64,000 nucleotides of DNA from Antrihabitans stalactiti. Its GTDB lineage: Bacteria > Actinomycetota > Actinomycetes > Mycobacteriales > Mycobacteriaceae. A model generated the notes under the pieces. The model saw only the letters and a program-made list of their open reading frames with translations, did not search any database and had not been told where the DNA came from. Position numbers and translations under genes: made by a program. Below, piece by piece: positions 9,779 to 18,122 of this stretch. The number at the start of each line of letters is the position of its first letter. Position 1 is the stretch's first letter. The DNA lies in contig NZ_VCQU01000004.1 in NCBI RefSeq assembly GCF_012932915.1, positions 496,001 to 560,000 of the forward strand. Reading direction: 5' to 3'.

Positions 9779-11263
9779 TCAGTCGCCCTTGAACCAGCCC
9801 GCCGGCTTCGGCGAGGTGTTGTGCCAAATATGTTTCATCTCTTGATATTCCGCGAGTCCAGTCGGACCGAGCTCGCGCCCGTTACCCGACTTCTTGAACC
9901 CGCCCCACTCTGCCGCAGCCGTGTAGTAGCCGAAGTCGTTCAGCCAGACCGTGCCGTGCCGCAAAGCCCGAACGACGCGCTCACCGCGCGCCGCATCGGA
10001 CGTCCGAACACCGGCGGCCAGCCCGTATTCGGTGTCGTTGCCGAGCGTGATCGCCTCGGCCTCCGTGCTGAACCGTTCGACCGTGAGGATCGGTCCGAAC
10101 GTTTCTTCCCGCACGATTCGCATCGTCCGGTCACAGCGATCGAAGATTGTCGGCGGGAAGTAGCTCCCGTTGGCGAACGCGGGATCGGTCGGCCGTTCGC
10201 CTCCGACGATCAGCTTCGCGCCCTCCGAAATTCCGAGCGCCACATAGGCTTCGACCTTCTCGCGGTGCTGCTCGGACACCAGCGGACCGGTCTCGCTCGC
10301 GGGATCTAGTCCGTTGCCGAACTTGATCTTCGCGGCACGCTTCGCGAGTTCGGCGACGAAATCGTCGGCAATCGATTCTTCGACGATCAGCCTGGTTCCC
10401 GACGAGCACACCTGCCCCGAGTGCAGGAACACCCCGGTGACGACCTGGTCGACCGAACTCTCCCACTCGGCATCGGCGAACACGATGTGCGGGTTCTTGC
10501 CGCCGAGTTCCACAGCGCATTTCGTGACGTGTTGCGCAGCAACACTGGCGATTCGACGACCGGTCGCCAGCCCGCCGGTAAAGGAGATCAGGTCGACGTC
10601 GGGGGTGTCGGTCAAGGCGTCACCCAGGACCGCGCCGCTGCCCTGCACCAGGTTCAGCACACCTGGCGGCACTCCCGCTTCTTCGGCCAGCCGGACGAAC
10701 GCAATGGTGCTCAAGGGCGTGACTTCGCTCGGCTTCGCGACCATGGTGCAGCCGGCTGCCAGCGCGGGCGCGATTTTCCAGGAGATCTGCAGCAGCGGGT
10801 AATTCCACGGCGCAATCAGCACGCACACGCCGATCGGCTCGCGGACGACTCTGCTGATGACCGTCGGATCGCCGACATCGACGAGTCGGTCGGATTCGAC
10901 GGCGACGAGCCGCGCGTAGTAGCGAAATACCGAGGTGACGTCGTCGATGTCGATTCGACTCTCCACCAACGTCTTACCGGTGTCCTCGGTTTCGATCCGG
11001 GCGAGCGCTTCTTTGTCTCTTTCGAGCAGATCGGCGATGCGGTCCAGGATGGCGGCGCGGTCGGCGACCGGGGTGGCCGGCCAGCTTCCTTCGTCGAAGG
11101 TGGCGCGTGCCGCGGCAACGGCACGAGCTGCGTCGTCGGGGGTCGCCTCGTCGACGACCGCAACGACACTGCCGTCGGCCGGGTTGATCAGTTTTCGAGT
11201 GCCGCCGTCGGACGAATGCACCCACTCGCCTGCAATGTAGAGATCCGGGATGTCACCGCTCAC
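9779..11263 (-). CDS. NAD(P)-dependent aldehyde dehydrogenase, betaine-aldehyde type
   Basis: Aldehyde dehydrogenase of 494 residues expected to convert betaine aldehyde to glycine betaine. Conserved residues are Asn154 in PWNYP, the general base Glu252 in ELGGKNP and the nucleophile Cys286 in SGQVCSSG. The GTG start at 11263 sits in a GTGA overlap with the stop of the Rieske gene, implying coupled translation. Specificity is inferred from the operon; the sequence alone supports only the superfamily and the catalytic residues. Confidence 0.88.
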   Translation of the reverse strand: MSGDIPDLYIAGEWVHSSDGGTRKLINPADGSVVAVVDEATPDDAARAVAAARATFDEGSWPATPVADRAAILDRIADLLERDKEALARIETEDTGKTLVESRIDIDDVTSVFRYYARLVAVESDRLVDVGDPTVISRVVREPIGVCVLIAPWNYPLLQISWKIAPALAAGCTMVAKPSEVTPLSTIAFVRLAEEAGVPPGVLNLVQGSGAVLGDALTDTPDVDLISFTGGLATGRRIASVAAQHVTKCAVELGGKNPHIVFADAEWESSVDQVVTGVFLHSGQVCSSGTRLIVEESIADDFVAELAKRAAKIKFGNGLDPASETGPLVSEQHREKVEAYVALGISEGAKLIVGGERPTDPAFANGSYFPPTIFDRCDRTMRIVREETFGPILTVERFSTEAEAITLGNDTEYGLAAGVRTSDAARGERVVRALRHGTVWLNDFGYYTAAAEWGGFKKSGNGRELGPTGLAEYQEMKHIWHNTSPKPAGWFKGD

Positions 11264-12450
11264 GCTCTATCGCCGCCTTCGGTTGCCGCATGACCCAGTT
11301 TTGCGAGTAACCACTCGTGGAACTCGCCTATGTGATGCTCAGCCGGGACGAGCACCCCGCCATGACGGTAGGCGCGTGAAGCCATTGCTGGTTGAGTTCG
11401 CTCACATGCCTCGAAATCTTGCTCGTTCACCCGGTGAAACAGCTCGACCGAGCGTGATACATCTCGACCTTCCGCGACCACATCGGCGGTGTAGAGCCAG
11501 TCGCATTCGACGACAGTGCGGTCGTGGGCCATCGGATACATGCGGTGAAAAATGATGTGGTCGGGCACGAGGTTCACGAACACCGTCGGCCGGACGGTGA
11601 TTGCGTAGTACTTGCGGTCCTGGTCGACGGCGATCCCCGGCAGCGCCTCGAACCCAGCCGAGCCGTCGACAGTGAACCCGGCGATGTCGCTGCCGAATTC
11701 GGCGCCGTGGCCGACGAAGAACTGCGCCGCAAGCCCCTCCTTGAATTCAGGGAGTACCTCGGTGAGTTCGGGATGGATCGTGGCGCAGTGGTAGCACTCC
11801 ATGAAGTTCTCGATGATGAGCTTCCAGTTCGCCGCGACGTCGTAGACGACCCGGCGTCCGACTTCGAGCCGGTCGATGCCGTAGTTGTCGATGGCTGCGG
11901 GATCACCGAGTCGTTCGGTGACCGCGCCCATGACCTCAGCTTCGAACGACGGCGGCTCGTCTGCCAGGCAGACCCACGCGTAGCCGAGCCATTCTCGCAA
12001 CGCCACCGGGACGAGCCCGAACTCGACGCGGTCGATCGCGTTGCCCTCGAGATCCTTGAGCGACGAGAGGTTCGGTGCCGCAACCAGCTTTCCGTCGAGC
12101 CCGTAGGTCCAGGCGTGGTACGGGCACCGCAGATTCCGTCGCACCTGCCCGGATTCCTCGGTGCACAGCATCGCGCCGCGGTGGCGGCAGACGTTGAGGA
12201 ACGCACGCAGCTGGTCATCGCGTCCGCGGACGATGAGCACGCTTTCGCTGCCGACTTGAATCTTCCTGAACGCTCCCGGGTGCTCCAGGTCGCTGGAGCG
12301 GACCCCGCAGAACCACATCGCTTCGAAGATGCGGCTCTGCTCGGCTCGGAAAATGTCTTCGCTGCAATAGTATTCGCCGCGCAACGTTGGGATCAGCGAC
12401 GGCGCTCGGGAGGTCGTGCCGACAGACTCAGGCAGGTCGGTTGTCGTCAT
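11260..12450 (-). CDS. Rieske non-haem iron oxygenase alpha subunit, glycine-betaine monooxygenase type
   Basis: Ring-hydroxylating-oxygenase-fold enzyme of 396 residues, probably demethylating glycine betaine to dimethylglycine and formaldehyde, like GbcA. The Rieske [2Fe-2S] ligands are Cys88, His90, Cys109 and His112 (CRH and CPYH). The mononuclear iron site shows NWKLIIENFMECYHCATIH with His221 and His226. The SRPBCC-type catalytic domain fills the rest. No reductase gene is fused or immediately adjacent; a Rieske ferredoxin and a ferredoxin reductase lie at 16028-17559. It starts 7 bp after the dimethylglycine-dehydrogenase-like gene. Related quaternary-amine demethylases (carnitine, stachydrine) are the main alternatives. 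Confidence 0.85.
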   Translation of the reverse strand: MTTTDLPESVGTTSRAPSLIPTLRGEYYCSEDIFRAEQSRIFEAMWFCGVRSSDLEHPGAFRKIQVGSESVLIVRGRDDQLRAFLNVCRHRGAMLCTEESGQVRRNLRCPYHAWTYGLDGKLVAAPNLSSLKDLEGNAIDRVEFGLVPVALREWLGYAWVCLADEPPSFEAEVMGAVTERLGDPAAIDNYGIDRLEVGRRVVYDVAANWKLIIENFMECYHCATIHPELTEVLPEFKEGLAAQFFVGHGAEFGSDIAGFTVDGSAGFEALPGIAVDQDRKYYAITVRPTVFVNLVPDHIIFHRMYPMAHDRTVVECDWLYTADVVAEGRDVSRSVELFHRVNEQDFEACERTQPAMASRAYRHGGVLVPAEHHIGEFHEWLLAKLGHAATEGGDRA

Positions 12451-12456
12451 CGCCCG

Positions 12457-14910
12457 CTACCTCCGAATCCGAGCCATCTCGGGATCGACTACCGGTTCGG
12501 TGTGCACCACCGCCCGGTGACTCGTCCCAAGGAAGTCGACGAACACGTCATCGCCGGGTTCGACCGCGGCGGGCAGCCACGCATACGCGATGGTCGCGCC
12601 GATCGTCGGCGAATAGCCCGCGCTGGTTACGTACCCCGCCGTCCCACCGTGGACCGATACCGGCTCCTTGCCGAGCACAACGGTCGCGGGGTCGTCGAAC
12701 ACGATGCTGCGCAACACCTTCTCGGGTGCGCCGGCGCTCTCCAGCGCAGCCTTGCCGATGAAGTCACCCTTCGCCATCCGCACCGCGAAGTCGATGCCTG
12801 CGGCAGCCGGAGTGTGCTCGGTGGTCATGTCCGTACCCCAGGACCGGTAGCCCTTTTCGATGCGCAGACTGTTGAACGCGATCCGCCCTGCCGCGACGAC
12901 GTTGTGTTCCTGACCGGCAGCCCAGAGCAGATCCCACAGCGCAGCGCCGTATTCCGCGGTCGTGTAGATCTCCCAGCCGAGCTCGCCGACATAGGACACC
13001 CGCATCATCGTCACCGGGATCGGACCGAGGTAGGTCTGCAACGCACGGAAGTACTTGAACTTGTCGTGCGAGATGTCGGCGGCCGTCAGCGGCTGCACGA
13101 CGTCGCGCGCGGCCGGTCCCCACACCCCGATGCAGCAGGTACTGCCCGTGATGTCGCGCAGCGTGACGCTACCGTCGTCGGGGAGCTGCCGGGAGATCCA
13201 ATCGAAGTCCAGCGGACCGTTCGCGCCGACCTGGAACAGGGCCGGTTCCAAACGAGCGACGGTGAGATCGCTTCGAACACCACCGTTTTCGTCGAGCATG
13301 AGGGTGTAGGTGACCGAGCCGACGGACTTGTCCAGATTGTTGGTCGTGAGTCGTTGCAGCAGCGCGAGCGCGCCCGGACCGGCGACTTCGTATCGCGTCA
13401 ACGGCGTCATGTCGAACATCGCGACATGTTCACGGGTCCAGATTGCCTCGGCGATCGCGATGGGCGAATAGAATCTCGCCGACCATCCTTCGCGGTGCGG
13501 GATCTCGACACCCCGATCGACGAGTTGTTGCAGCAGTGGAGCATTCGCCTCGTAGTACGCGGGACGCTCCCAACAGCCACCCTCGAAGAAGAACGCGCCG
13601 AGTTCTTGCTCACGCCGATAGAACGGGCTGGTCCGCAGGCCACGCAGGTCGTTGCGGTACTGGTGCGGATGGATGATGTCGTAGACCTCGACGAACGCTT
13701 GCGAGCTGGTCTTCAAGATGAATTCGTCACTGAGCGCCGGCTTTTCGAAACGGTAGAGATCGCATTCGTGCACGTCGGTGTGCGGCGCGCCTTCGGTGAT
13801 CCATTCCGCCATAGCCTTGGCGACGCCCGCGGAGTGCGTCACCCAGACGGCCTCGGAGACCCAGAAGCCGGACAGGTCTCGGTGCTCGCCCATGATCGAC
13901 ATGCCGTCGGGCGTGAACGAGAAGATGCCGTTGAACGCCTCCTCGATCTTGGAATCGCCCAGAGCAGGAAGCAGTTTCGCGCTCTCCAGCCACGCTGGGG
14001 CAAAGTCCTCGTCGGTGAACGGCAGCATCGAGGGCATCTGCTCGTTCGCCGAGTCGATCAGCAGCGTCGACATGTCGACCGGCATCGGCTTGTGTCCGTA
14101 GTAGCCGATGCCGATGCGGTCGCCGTGCTCGCGGAAGTAGAGATCCTGGTCCTGATGGCGAAGAATCGGCAGCCCCGCTTCCGCGAGTTCGGAATTGCGA
14201 CCGACCAATTCGGCGATCTGGCCGGTCCTCGCGTACTGGTGCGCCATCGGGACCAGCGGGATCGTGAGGCCGACCTGCTTGCCGAGCTGCGCGCCCCAGA
14301 AGCCGGCAGCACACACCACGATGTCGGCATCGATGACGCCGTCGGTTGTGCGCACACCTGTCACGCGGGAGCCGCTGTGCAGAATTTCCACGACGTCCTG
14401 GTGCGGCCGAAACTCCGCTCCCCTGCTGATCGCCCGCTTCGCTTGCGCCTCTGCCGCCCGCAACGCTTTGGCCAAACCGTCTGTGAGCGTGTGGAAGCCA
14501 CCGAGAATCCGGTCGGCGTCGAGCAGCGGGTGCAAGCGTGCGCATTCCCCAGGGTCGAGCAGGCGGCCCTCGATTCCCCACGACCGTGCCCAGCCTGCTT
14601 TGCGATGCAAGTCGGTCCAGCGCTCGGGCGTGGTGGCCACCTCCAGCCCACCGACCGGATTGAAACACCAACCGTCGGGGTGCTCCAGCGCGAGGAATTT
14701 CTCGGCCGTATAGCGAGCAAATTCGCTCATGGTTTTCGACGGATTCGTCTGGAAGACGAGGCCCGGCGCATGCGAGGTGGAGCCGCCGGTCGCGAACAAC
14801 GGTCCGCGATCGACCACGACGACGTCGGTCCAACCGCGTTGCGTGATCTCGTCGGCGAGGGATGTGCCGACTATTCCGGCTCCGATGATGACGACTTTCG
14901 GCTGAGCCAC
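12457..14910 (-). CDS. FAD-dependent dimethylglycine/sarcosine dehydrogenase-type enzyme with GcvT domain
   Basis: Flavoprotein of 817 residues. The N-terminal DAO fold has GAGIVG (10-15). A TGGSTSHAPG segment (41-50) follows, whose His47 aligns with the His that carries covalent FAD in animal dimethylglycine and sarcosine dehydrogenases. The C-terminal half is a GcvT-like folate-binding domain that captures the released one-carbon unit as methylene-THF. Expected reaction: dimethylglycine to sarcosine. The start is GTG 14910, chosen because GGAGG lies 5 bp upstream; an upstream ATG would place the operator repeats inside the gene. First gene of the six-gene operon running to 4783. Confidence 0.88.
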   Translation of the reverse strand: MAQPKVVIIGAGIVGTSLADEITQRGWTDVVVVDRGPLFATGGSTSHAPGLVFQTNPSKTMSEFARYTAEKFLALEHPDGWCFNPVGGLEVATTPERWTDLHRKAGWARSWGIEGRLLDPGECARLHPLLDADRILGGFHTLTDGLAKALRAAEAQAKRAISRGAEFRPHQDVVEILHSGSRVTGVRTTDGVIDADIVVCAAGFWGAQLGKQVGLTIPLVPMAHQYARTGQIAELVGRNSELAEAGLPILRHQDQDLYFREHGDRIGIGYYGHKPMPVDMSTLLIDSANEQMPSMLPFTDEDFAPAWLESAKLLPALGDSKIEEAFNGIFSFTPDGMSIMGEHRDLSGFWVSEAVWVTHSAGVAKAMAEWITEGAPHTDVHECDLYRFEKPALSDEFILKTSSQAFVEVYDIIHPHQYRNDLRGLRTSPFYRREQELGAFFFEGGCWERPAYYEANAPLLQQLVDRGVEIPHREGWSARFYSPIAIAEAIWTREHVAMFDMTPLTRYEVAGPGALALLQRLTTNNLDKSVGSVTYTLMLDENGGVRSDLTVARLEPALFQVGANGPLDFDWISRQLPDDGSVTLRDITGSTCCIGVWGPAARDVVQPLTAADISHDKFKYFRALQTYLGPIPVTMMRVSYVGELGWEIYTTAEYGAALWDLLWAAGQEHNVVAAGRIAFNSLRIEKGYRSWGTDMTTEHTPAAAGIDFAVRMAKGDFIGKAALESAGAPEKVLRSIVFDDPATVVLGKEPVSVHGGTAGYVTSAGYSPTIGATIAYAWLPAAVEPGDDVFVDFLGTSHRAVVHTEPVVDPEMARIRR

Positions 14911-14924
14911 ATGAGCCTCCGCTT

Positions 14925-14960
14925 GTTGCGCATTACGCAACTTAATGTGCATTACGCAAC
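14925..14960 (-). promoter_or_regulatory. Candidate operator: repeated GTTGCG(T)AAT elements upstream of the betaine operon
   Basis: The inverted repeat GTTGCG-CATTA-CGCAAC lies at 14925-14941. The 12-bp string GCATTACGCAAC occurs at 14930-14941 and again at 14949-14960, a 19-bp period, between the operon's start codon and a minus-strand TTGACA at 14991-14986. A similar GTTGCG array precedes the ferredoxin gene. The position suggests binding by the neighbouring IclR-family protein. The repeats are visible; the regulator assignment is inference. Confidence 0.6.
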
Positions 14961-15059
14961 AAAGCGTGATCCTCGAAAAGCCCCTTGTCAACTACAAAAA
15001 TGGACAACTTTGCCGGCGGTTTCGCCGCCGTTACCGACCGATGACGGGCAGGTGAGCGG

Positions 15060-15878
15060 TCAGCGCCGCTTTGTTCGCGGCAGGTAGCCCAAACGCGCAC
15101 TGATCTCGCTTGCAACGCCGGTTGCGTGCGCGGCGAGGGCGTCGAAACGCTCTTCGGGCATTCGATACGCCGGTCCGGAAATAGTCAGCGCCGCAACAAT
15201 TTTGGTGCTGTTGTCACGCACCGGCGCGCCGACGGCATGCAAGCCGGTCTCCAGCTCTTCGACCGTGTACGCCCAACCCCGTTCGCGGACGAGGGCCAGT
15301 TCACGCTCGAGTACCGGGTAACTGACGATCGTCTTGTCGGTGAACCGTTCGAGCGGGGAGCCGAGCCGTTCGCGCAGCTGCGCAGAAGTCAGTTCGCTGA
15401 TCAGCATCTTGCCGCTCGAAGTCGCATGCGCAGGGCTCGCCTGCCCGACCCAGGTGCGTAAAGCGACCTCCGCTGAACCGGCCGCCTCGACGATATTGAT
15501 CGCGCGGTCACCTTCGAGAATCGCGAGGTTCACCGTCTCGCCGACCTCGTGGGCGAGCGCATCGCAGCGCGCTTGTGCCGCCTTGGCCAAATCACGTCCG
15601 GCGACCGTAGCGCCGGCCAACCGCACGACCGTGAAGCCCAGGCGATACTTGCCGCGATCGCTGAGCTGCTCGACGAATCCACGCGCCTCGAGCACCGCGA
15701 CCAGACGCGACACCGTCGACTTGTGCACGCCGAGTTCTTCGGCGATTTCGGTGATTCCCGCGGAACCTTGCGCACCGAGGATCTCGAGGACCATCAGCGC
15801 GCGGTCGACCGACTGCACGGCCGCACCGGATCGCCGGTCGCCATCCAGACCGGCGTCGACGGCCGCGGGATCGCTCAT
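15060..15878 (-). CDS. IclR-family transcriptional regulator
   Basis: Regulator of 272 residues: an N-terminal winged helix (about 22-80, with GITEIAEELGVHKSTVSRLVAVLEARG as helix-turn-helix) and a C-terminal IclR effector domain (about 95-260, with ATSSGKMLISELT). It lies between the betaine operon (transcribed the same way, downstream of this gene) and the divergent ferredoxin operon, whose upstream regions share GTTGCG repeats. Effector is likely a pathway intermediate such as glycine betaine or dimethylglycine. Activator or repressor cannot be told from sequence. Confidence 0.9.
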   Translation of the reverse strand: MSDPAAVDAGLDGDRRSGAAVQSVDRALMVLEILGAQGSAGITEIAEELGVHKSTVSRLVAVLEARGFVEQLSDRGKYRLGFTVVRLAGATVAGRDLAKAAQARCDALAHEVGETVNLAILEGDRAINIVEAAGSAEVALRTWVGQASPAHATSSGKMLISELTSAQLRERLGSPLERFTDKTIVSYPVLERELALVRERGWAYTVEELETGLHAVGAPVRDNSTKIVAALTISGPAYRMPEERFDALAAHATGVASEISARLGYLPRTKRR

Positions 15879-15950
15879 GCCTGCAGGTTATCCCCGAGGC
15901 CACACGTGTCCGATTCCGCCCTTGACGGCCAGTGTCGGAACCGGCATTCT

Positions 15951-15985
15951 GTTGCGTATAGAGCGACTGTTGCAATGGGAGCAAC
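15951..15985. promoter_or_regulatory. Candidate IclR operator in the iclR-ferredoxin intergenic region
   Basis: GTTGCGTAT (15951) and GTTGCAATG (15969) are spaced 18 bp apart. The second half forms an inverted repeat, GTTGC-AATGGGA-GCAAC (15969-15985). A plus-strand TTGACG at 15922-15927 lies 23 bp before the first element, close to the 25 bp between TTGACA and the first element in front of the betaine operon. This shared arrangement suggests the same regulator. Confidence 0.55.
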
Positions 15986-16027
15986 AAACTCCGCTCGAAA
16001 GCCCGCTGCTTCAAATAAGGAACTTCG

Positions 16028-16369
16028 ATGACCGGTACCGCCGCTCCCGTCACAGACTCGACCGTCTTCGTCTGCTCGACCGCCGATCTTCCGGTTGGCG
16101 AGGCGACAACCATCACCCACCCAGGCTTGCCGACCATTGCGGTGTTCCACACCGACGAGGGCGTATTCGCCATCGACGACACCTGCACGCACCAAGACGC
16201 CTCGCTTGCCGACGGCTGGGCGGAGGGCTGCACCGTGGAGTGCCCGCTGCACGAGTCCTGCTTCGACCTGCGGACGGGAGCAGTCTCGGGCCCGCCTGCG
16301 AAGGTCCCAGTCCGCACCCACCGCGTCACCGTCGTCGACGGTGCAATCTACGTCGCAGTCGAGCCATAG
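16028..16369 (+). CDS. Rieske-type [2Fe-2S] ferredoxin
   Basis: A 113-residue soluble Rieske ferredoxin of the NirD/BphF type. Cluster ligands are Cys53 and His55 (CTH) and Cys72 and His75 (CPLH). An AAGGA Shine-Dalgarno sits 7 bp before the ATG. It is followed after 2 bp by a ferredoxin reductase, forming a classic two-protein electron chain from NAD(P)H. The partner oxygenase is most likely the Rieske enzyme at 11260-12450, which has no reductase of its own nearby; that pairing is inferred. Confidence 0.9.
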   Translation: MTGTAAPVTDSTVFVCSTADLPVGEATTITHPGLPTIAVFHTDEGVFAIDDTCTHQDASLADGWAEGCTVECPLHESCFDLRTGAVSGPPAKVPVRTHRVTVVDGAIYVAVEP

Positions 16370-16371
16370 CC

Positions 16372-17559
16372 ATGACGCCGCGCTCCGTGGCCATCGTCGG
16401 CGCATCGCTCGCCGGGCTGTCCGCGGTCCGCGCACTGCGATCGGAGGGCTATACCGGCACGATCACCGTCATCGGTGACGAGCCGCACATGCCCTACGAC
16501 CGGCCACCGTTGTCGAAGGAATTCCTGTCCGGCGACGATTCCAACGTCGCGCTCCTGGACGAGGCCGCCGGCGAAACCGACGCCCTCGGCGCGACCTGGC
16601 TGCTCGGTCTGCGTGCAACAGGAATTTCGTCCGTCGGGATCGGCCACGAAGTGCAGACCGACGACGGCACGTCGGTCCGCGCCGATGCTGTGATCATCGC
16701 GACCGGAGCCCGCGCCCGAACCCTGCCCGGTGCCGACGCGCTCGATGGCGTGCACACGCTGCGCACCTTCGACGATGCGCGCGCACTGCGTAAGTCATTG
16801 GCCTCGGCGCGCAGGCTCGTCGTCATCGGAGCCGGTTTCATCGGCGCGGAAGTGGCATCGTCCGCCGCCGCCATCGGTCTGGAGGTGACGGTCGTAGAGG
16901 TGTCGCCCGAGCCGCTCGCGGGCGTGCTGGGTGCGCACGTCGGTTCGCTGTGCGCGGCCCGCCATCGCGCCAACGGCGTCGGACTGCTGACCGGCGTCAC
17001 GGTCGAGAAGCTGCTCGGGACAACCGCAGTGACCGGTGTCGAGTTGGGCAACGGTCTCGTGTTGCGCGCCGACGCTGTCGTCATCGGCATCGGCGCCATT
17101 CCGAACGTCGAGTGGGCGGCCGAGTCCGGACTCGAGATAGCCAACGGCTTCGTGACAGACGCTCTGTGCCGCACGACGATCGACGGAATCTACGCGATCG
17201 GCGACTGCGCCCGATCCTTCGACGAGGAACTCGGCGCACACCACCGCAGCGAACATTGGACTAACGCCACCACCCAGGCCAAGACGGCTGCACGGACGAT
17301 CATGGGAGCGTCGCATCCCCCGCAGGCTGCGCCGTACTTCTGGTCGAACCAGTACGACAAACGGCTGCAATTCGCGGGCCGTAGGCGGCGGACCGACGAG
17401 GTCAAGTTCGTCGACGGTGATGCCGACACTGCGTCTTTCACTGTGGTGTACGAACGTGACGGCGAGGTCGTCGCCGTCTTCGCGATGGACAATCCTCGCC
17501 TCTTCACCCGCTACCGCAAGAACCTGGAACGAGGTCGGCGCGCTACTGTCCAGCGATGA
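16372..17559 (+). CDS. NAD(P)H:ferredoxin reductase (FAD-dependent)
   Basis: Flavoprotein reductase of 395 residues of the BphA4/putidaredoxin-reductase family. It shows an N-terminal FAD motif (VAIVGASLAGLSA), the family's MPYDRPPLSKEFL signature (about 43-55), a second Rossmann motif VVIGAGFIGAEVA for NAD(P)H (about 147) and the FAD-contacting IYAIGDCA near the C-terminus. It passes electrons to the ferredoxin encoded 2 bp upstream. The reading frame is open for more than a kilobase upstream, but the start is set at ATG 16372 where similarity begins, just after the ferredoxin stop. Confidence 0.92.
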   Translation: MTPRSVAIVGASLAGLSAVRALRSEGYTGTITVIGDEPHMPYDRPPLSKEFLSGDDSNVALLDEAAGETDALGATWLLGLRATGISSVGIGHEVQTDDGTSVRADAVIIATGARARTLPGADALDGVHTLRTFDDARALRKSLASARRLVVIGAGFIGAEVASSAAAIGLEVTVVEVSPEPLAGVLGAHVGSLCAARHRANGVGLLTGVTVEKLLGTTAVTGVELGNGLVLRADAVVIGIGAIPNVEWAAESGLEIANGFVTDALCRTTIDGIYAIGDCARSFDEELGAHHRSEHWTNATTQAKTAARTIMGASHPPQAAPYFWSNQYDKRLQFAGRRRRTDEVKFVDGDADTASFTVVYERDGEVVAVFAMDNPRLFTRYRKNLERGRRATVQR

Positions 17560-18110
17560 TTCGCACAGCATGGCATTTCGACGAATCCGACGGGGAACTG
17601 CATATTCACACCGGAGTCGCGGGCCGGGCAGCCAAGATGGGTCACCGGCTGGTCATTGCAATGACCGCCTGGCGGGGCACGGTGTCGTTCGTCGACGGCG
17701 AACCGGCTGCAGCAGACCTCACCGTCGACGTTGGTTCGTTTCAGGTGCTGCGGGGCGACGGTGGCTTGAAGCCCCTGTCCGGAGCCGAGCGGGCCATCAT
17801 CAAGACGAATGCACTCAAGGCACTGCACGTCACGCGGTTCCCCCAGATCCATTTCCGCACACACCATGTCCACAACGTCGGCGAGGGCGACTATCGCCTC
17901 ACCGGACTGCTGGAGATTCACGGGAAGAGCCATGAGCGTGTAGTCGATGTGCGCCTCGATGATGTGGGCGACGCCTGGCGACTGTCCGGCCAGGCCGAAG
18001 TTCGCCAATCGGATTTCGGCGTCAAGCCGTTCTCGATGCTTGCAGGAACTCTCAAAGTTGTCGACGCCGTGACCGTGTCGGTCTCCGTCACTCGGGCCAA
18101 GGACGACTGA
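17556..18110 (+). CDS. YceI-family protein
   Basis: A 184-residue YceI-like protein with the lipocalin-like pattern of alternating strands (HFRTHHVHNVG, YRLTGLLEIHGKSHERVV). Family members bind long isoprenoid or other hydrophobic ligands; no signal peptide is visible, so it is probably cytosolic. The start codon overlaps the reductase stop as ATGA, so the two are translationally coupled. Its role with a ferredoxin chain is unknown. Confidence 0.8.
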   Translation: MIRTAWHFDESDGELHIHTGVAGRAAKMGHRLVIAMTAWRGTVSFVDGEPAAADLTVDVGSFQVLRGDGGLKPLSGAERAIIKTNALKALHVTRFPQIHFRTHHVHNVGEGDYRLTGLLEIHGKSHERVVDVRLDDVGDAWRLSGQAEVRQSDFGVKPFSMLAGTLKVVDAVTVSVSVTRAKDD

Positions 18111-18122
18111 GGCTGGGTTCGG

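Noticed and set aside
14911-14991. ATG-started N-terminal extension of the dimethylglycine-dehydrogenase-like protein
   Set aside because: It would place the operator repeats inside the coding region and ignores the well-placed GGAGG before GTG 14910.
11524-15087. Very long plus-strand open frame (1187 codons) opposite the betaine genes
   Set aside because: Its translation shows only the Arg/Val/Asp-rich composition produced by codon bias in the antisense frame of real genes; no domain or start signal.
15334-16371. Upstream in-frame extension of the ferredoxin reductase (would give 741 residues)
   Set aside because: The extension is antisense to IclR, overlaps the ferredoxin gene in another frame and has no similarity; the family starts at ATG 16372.
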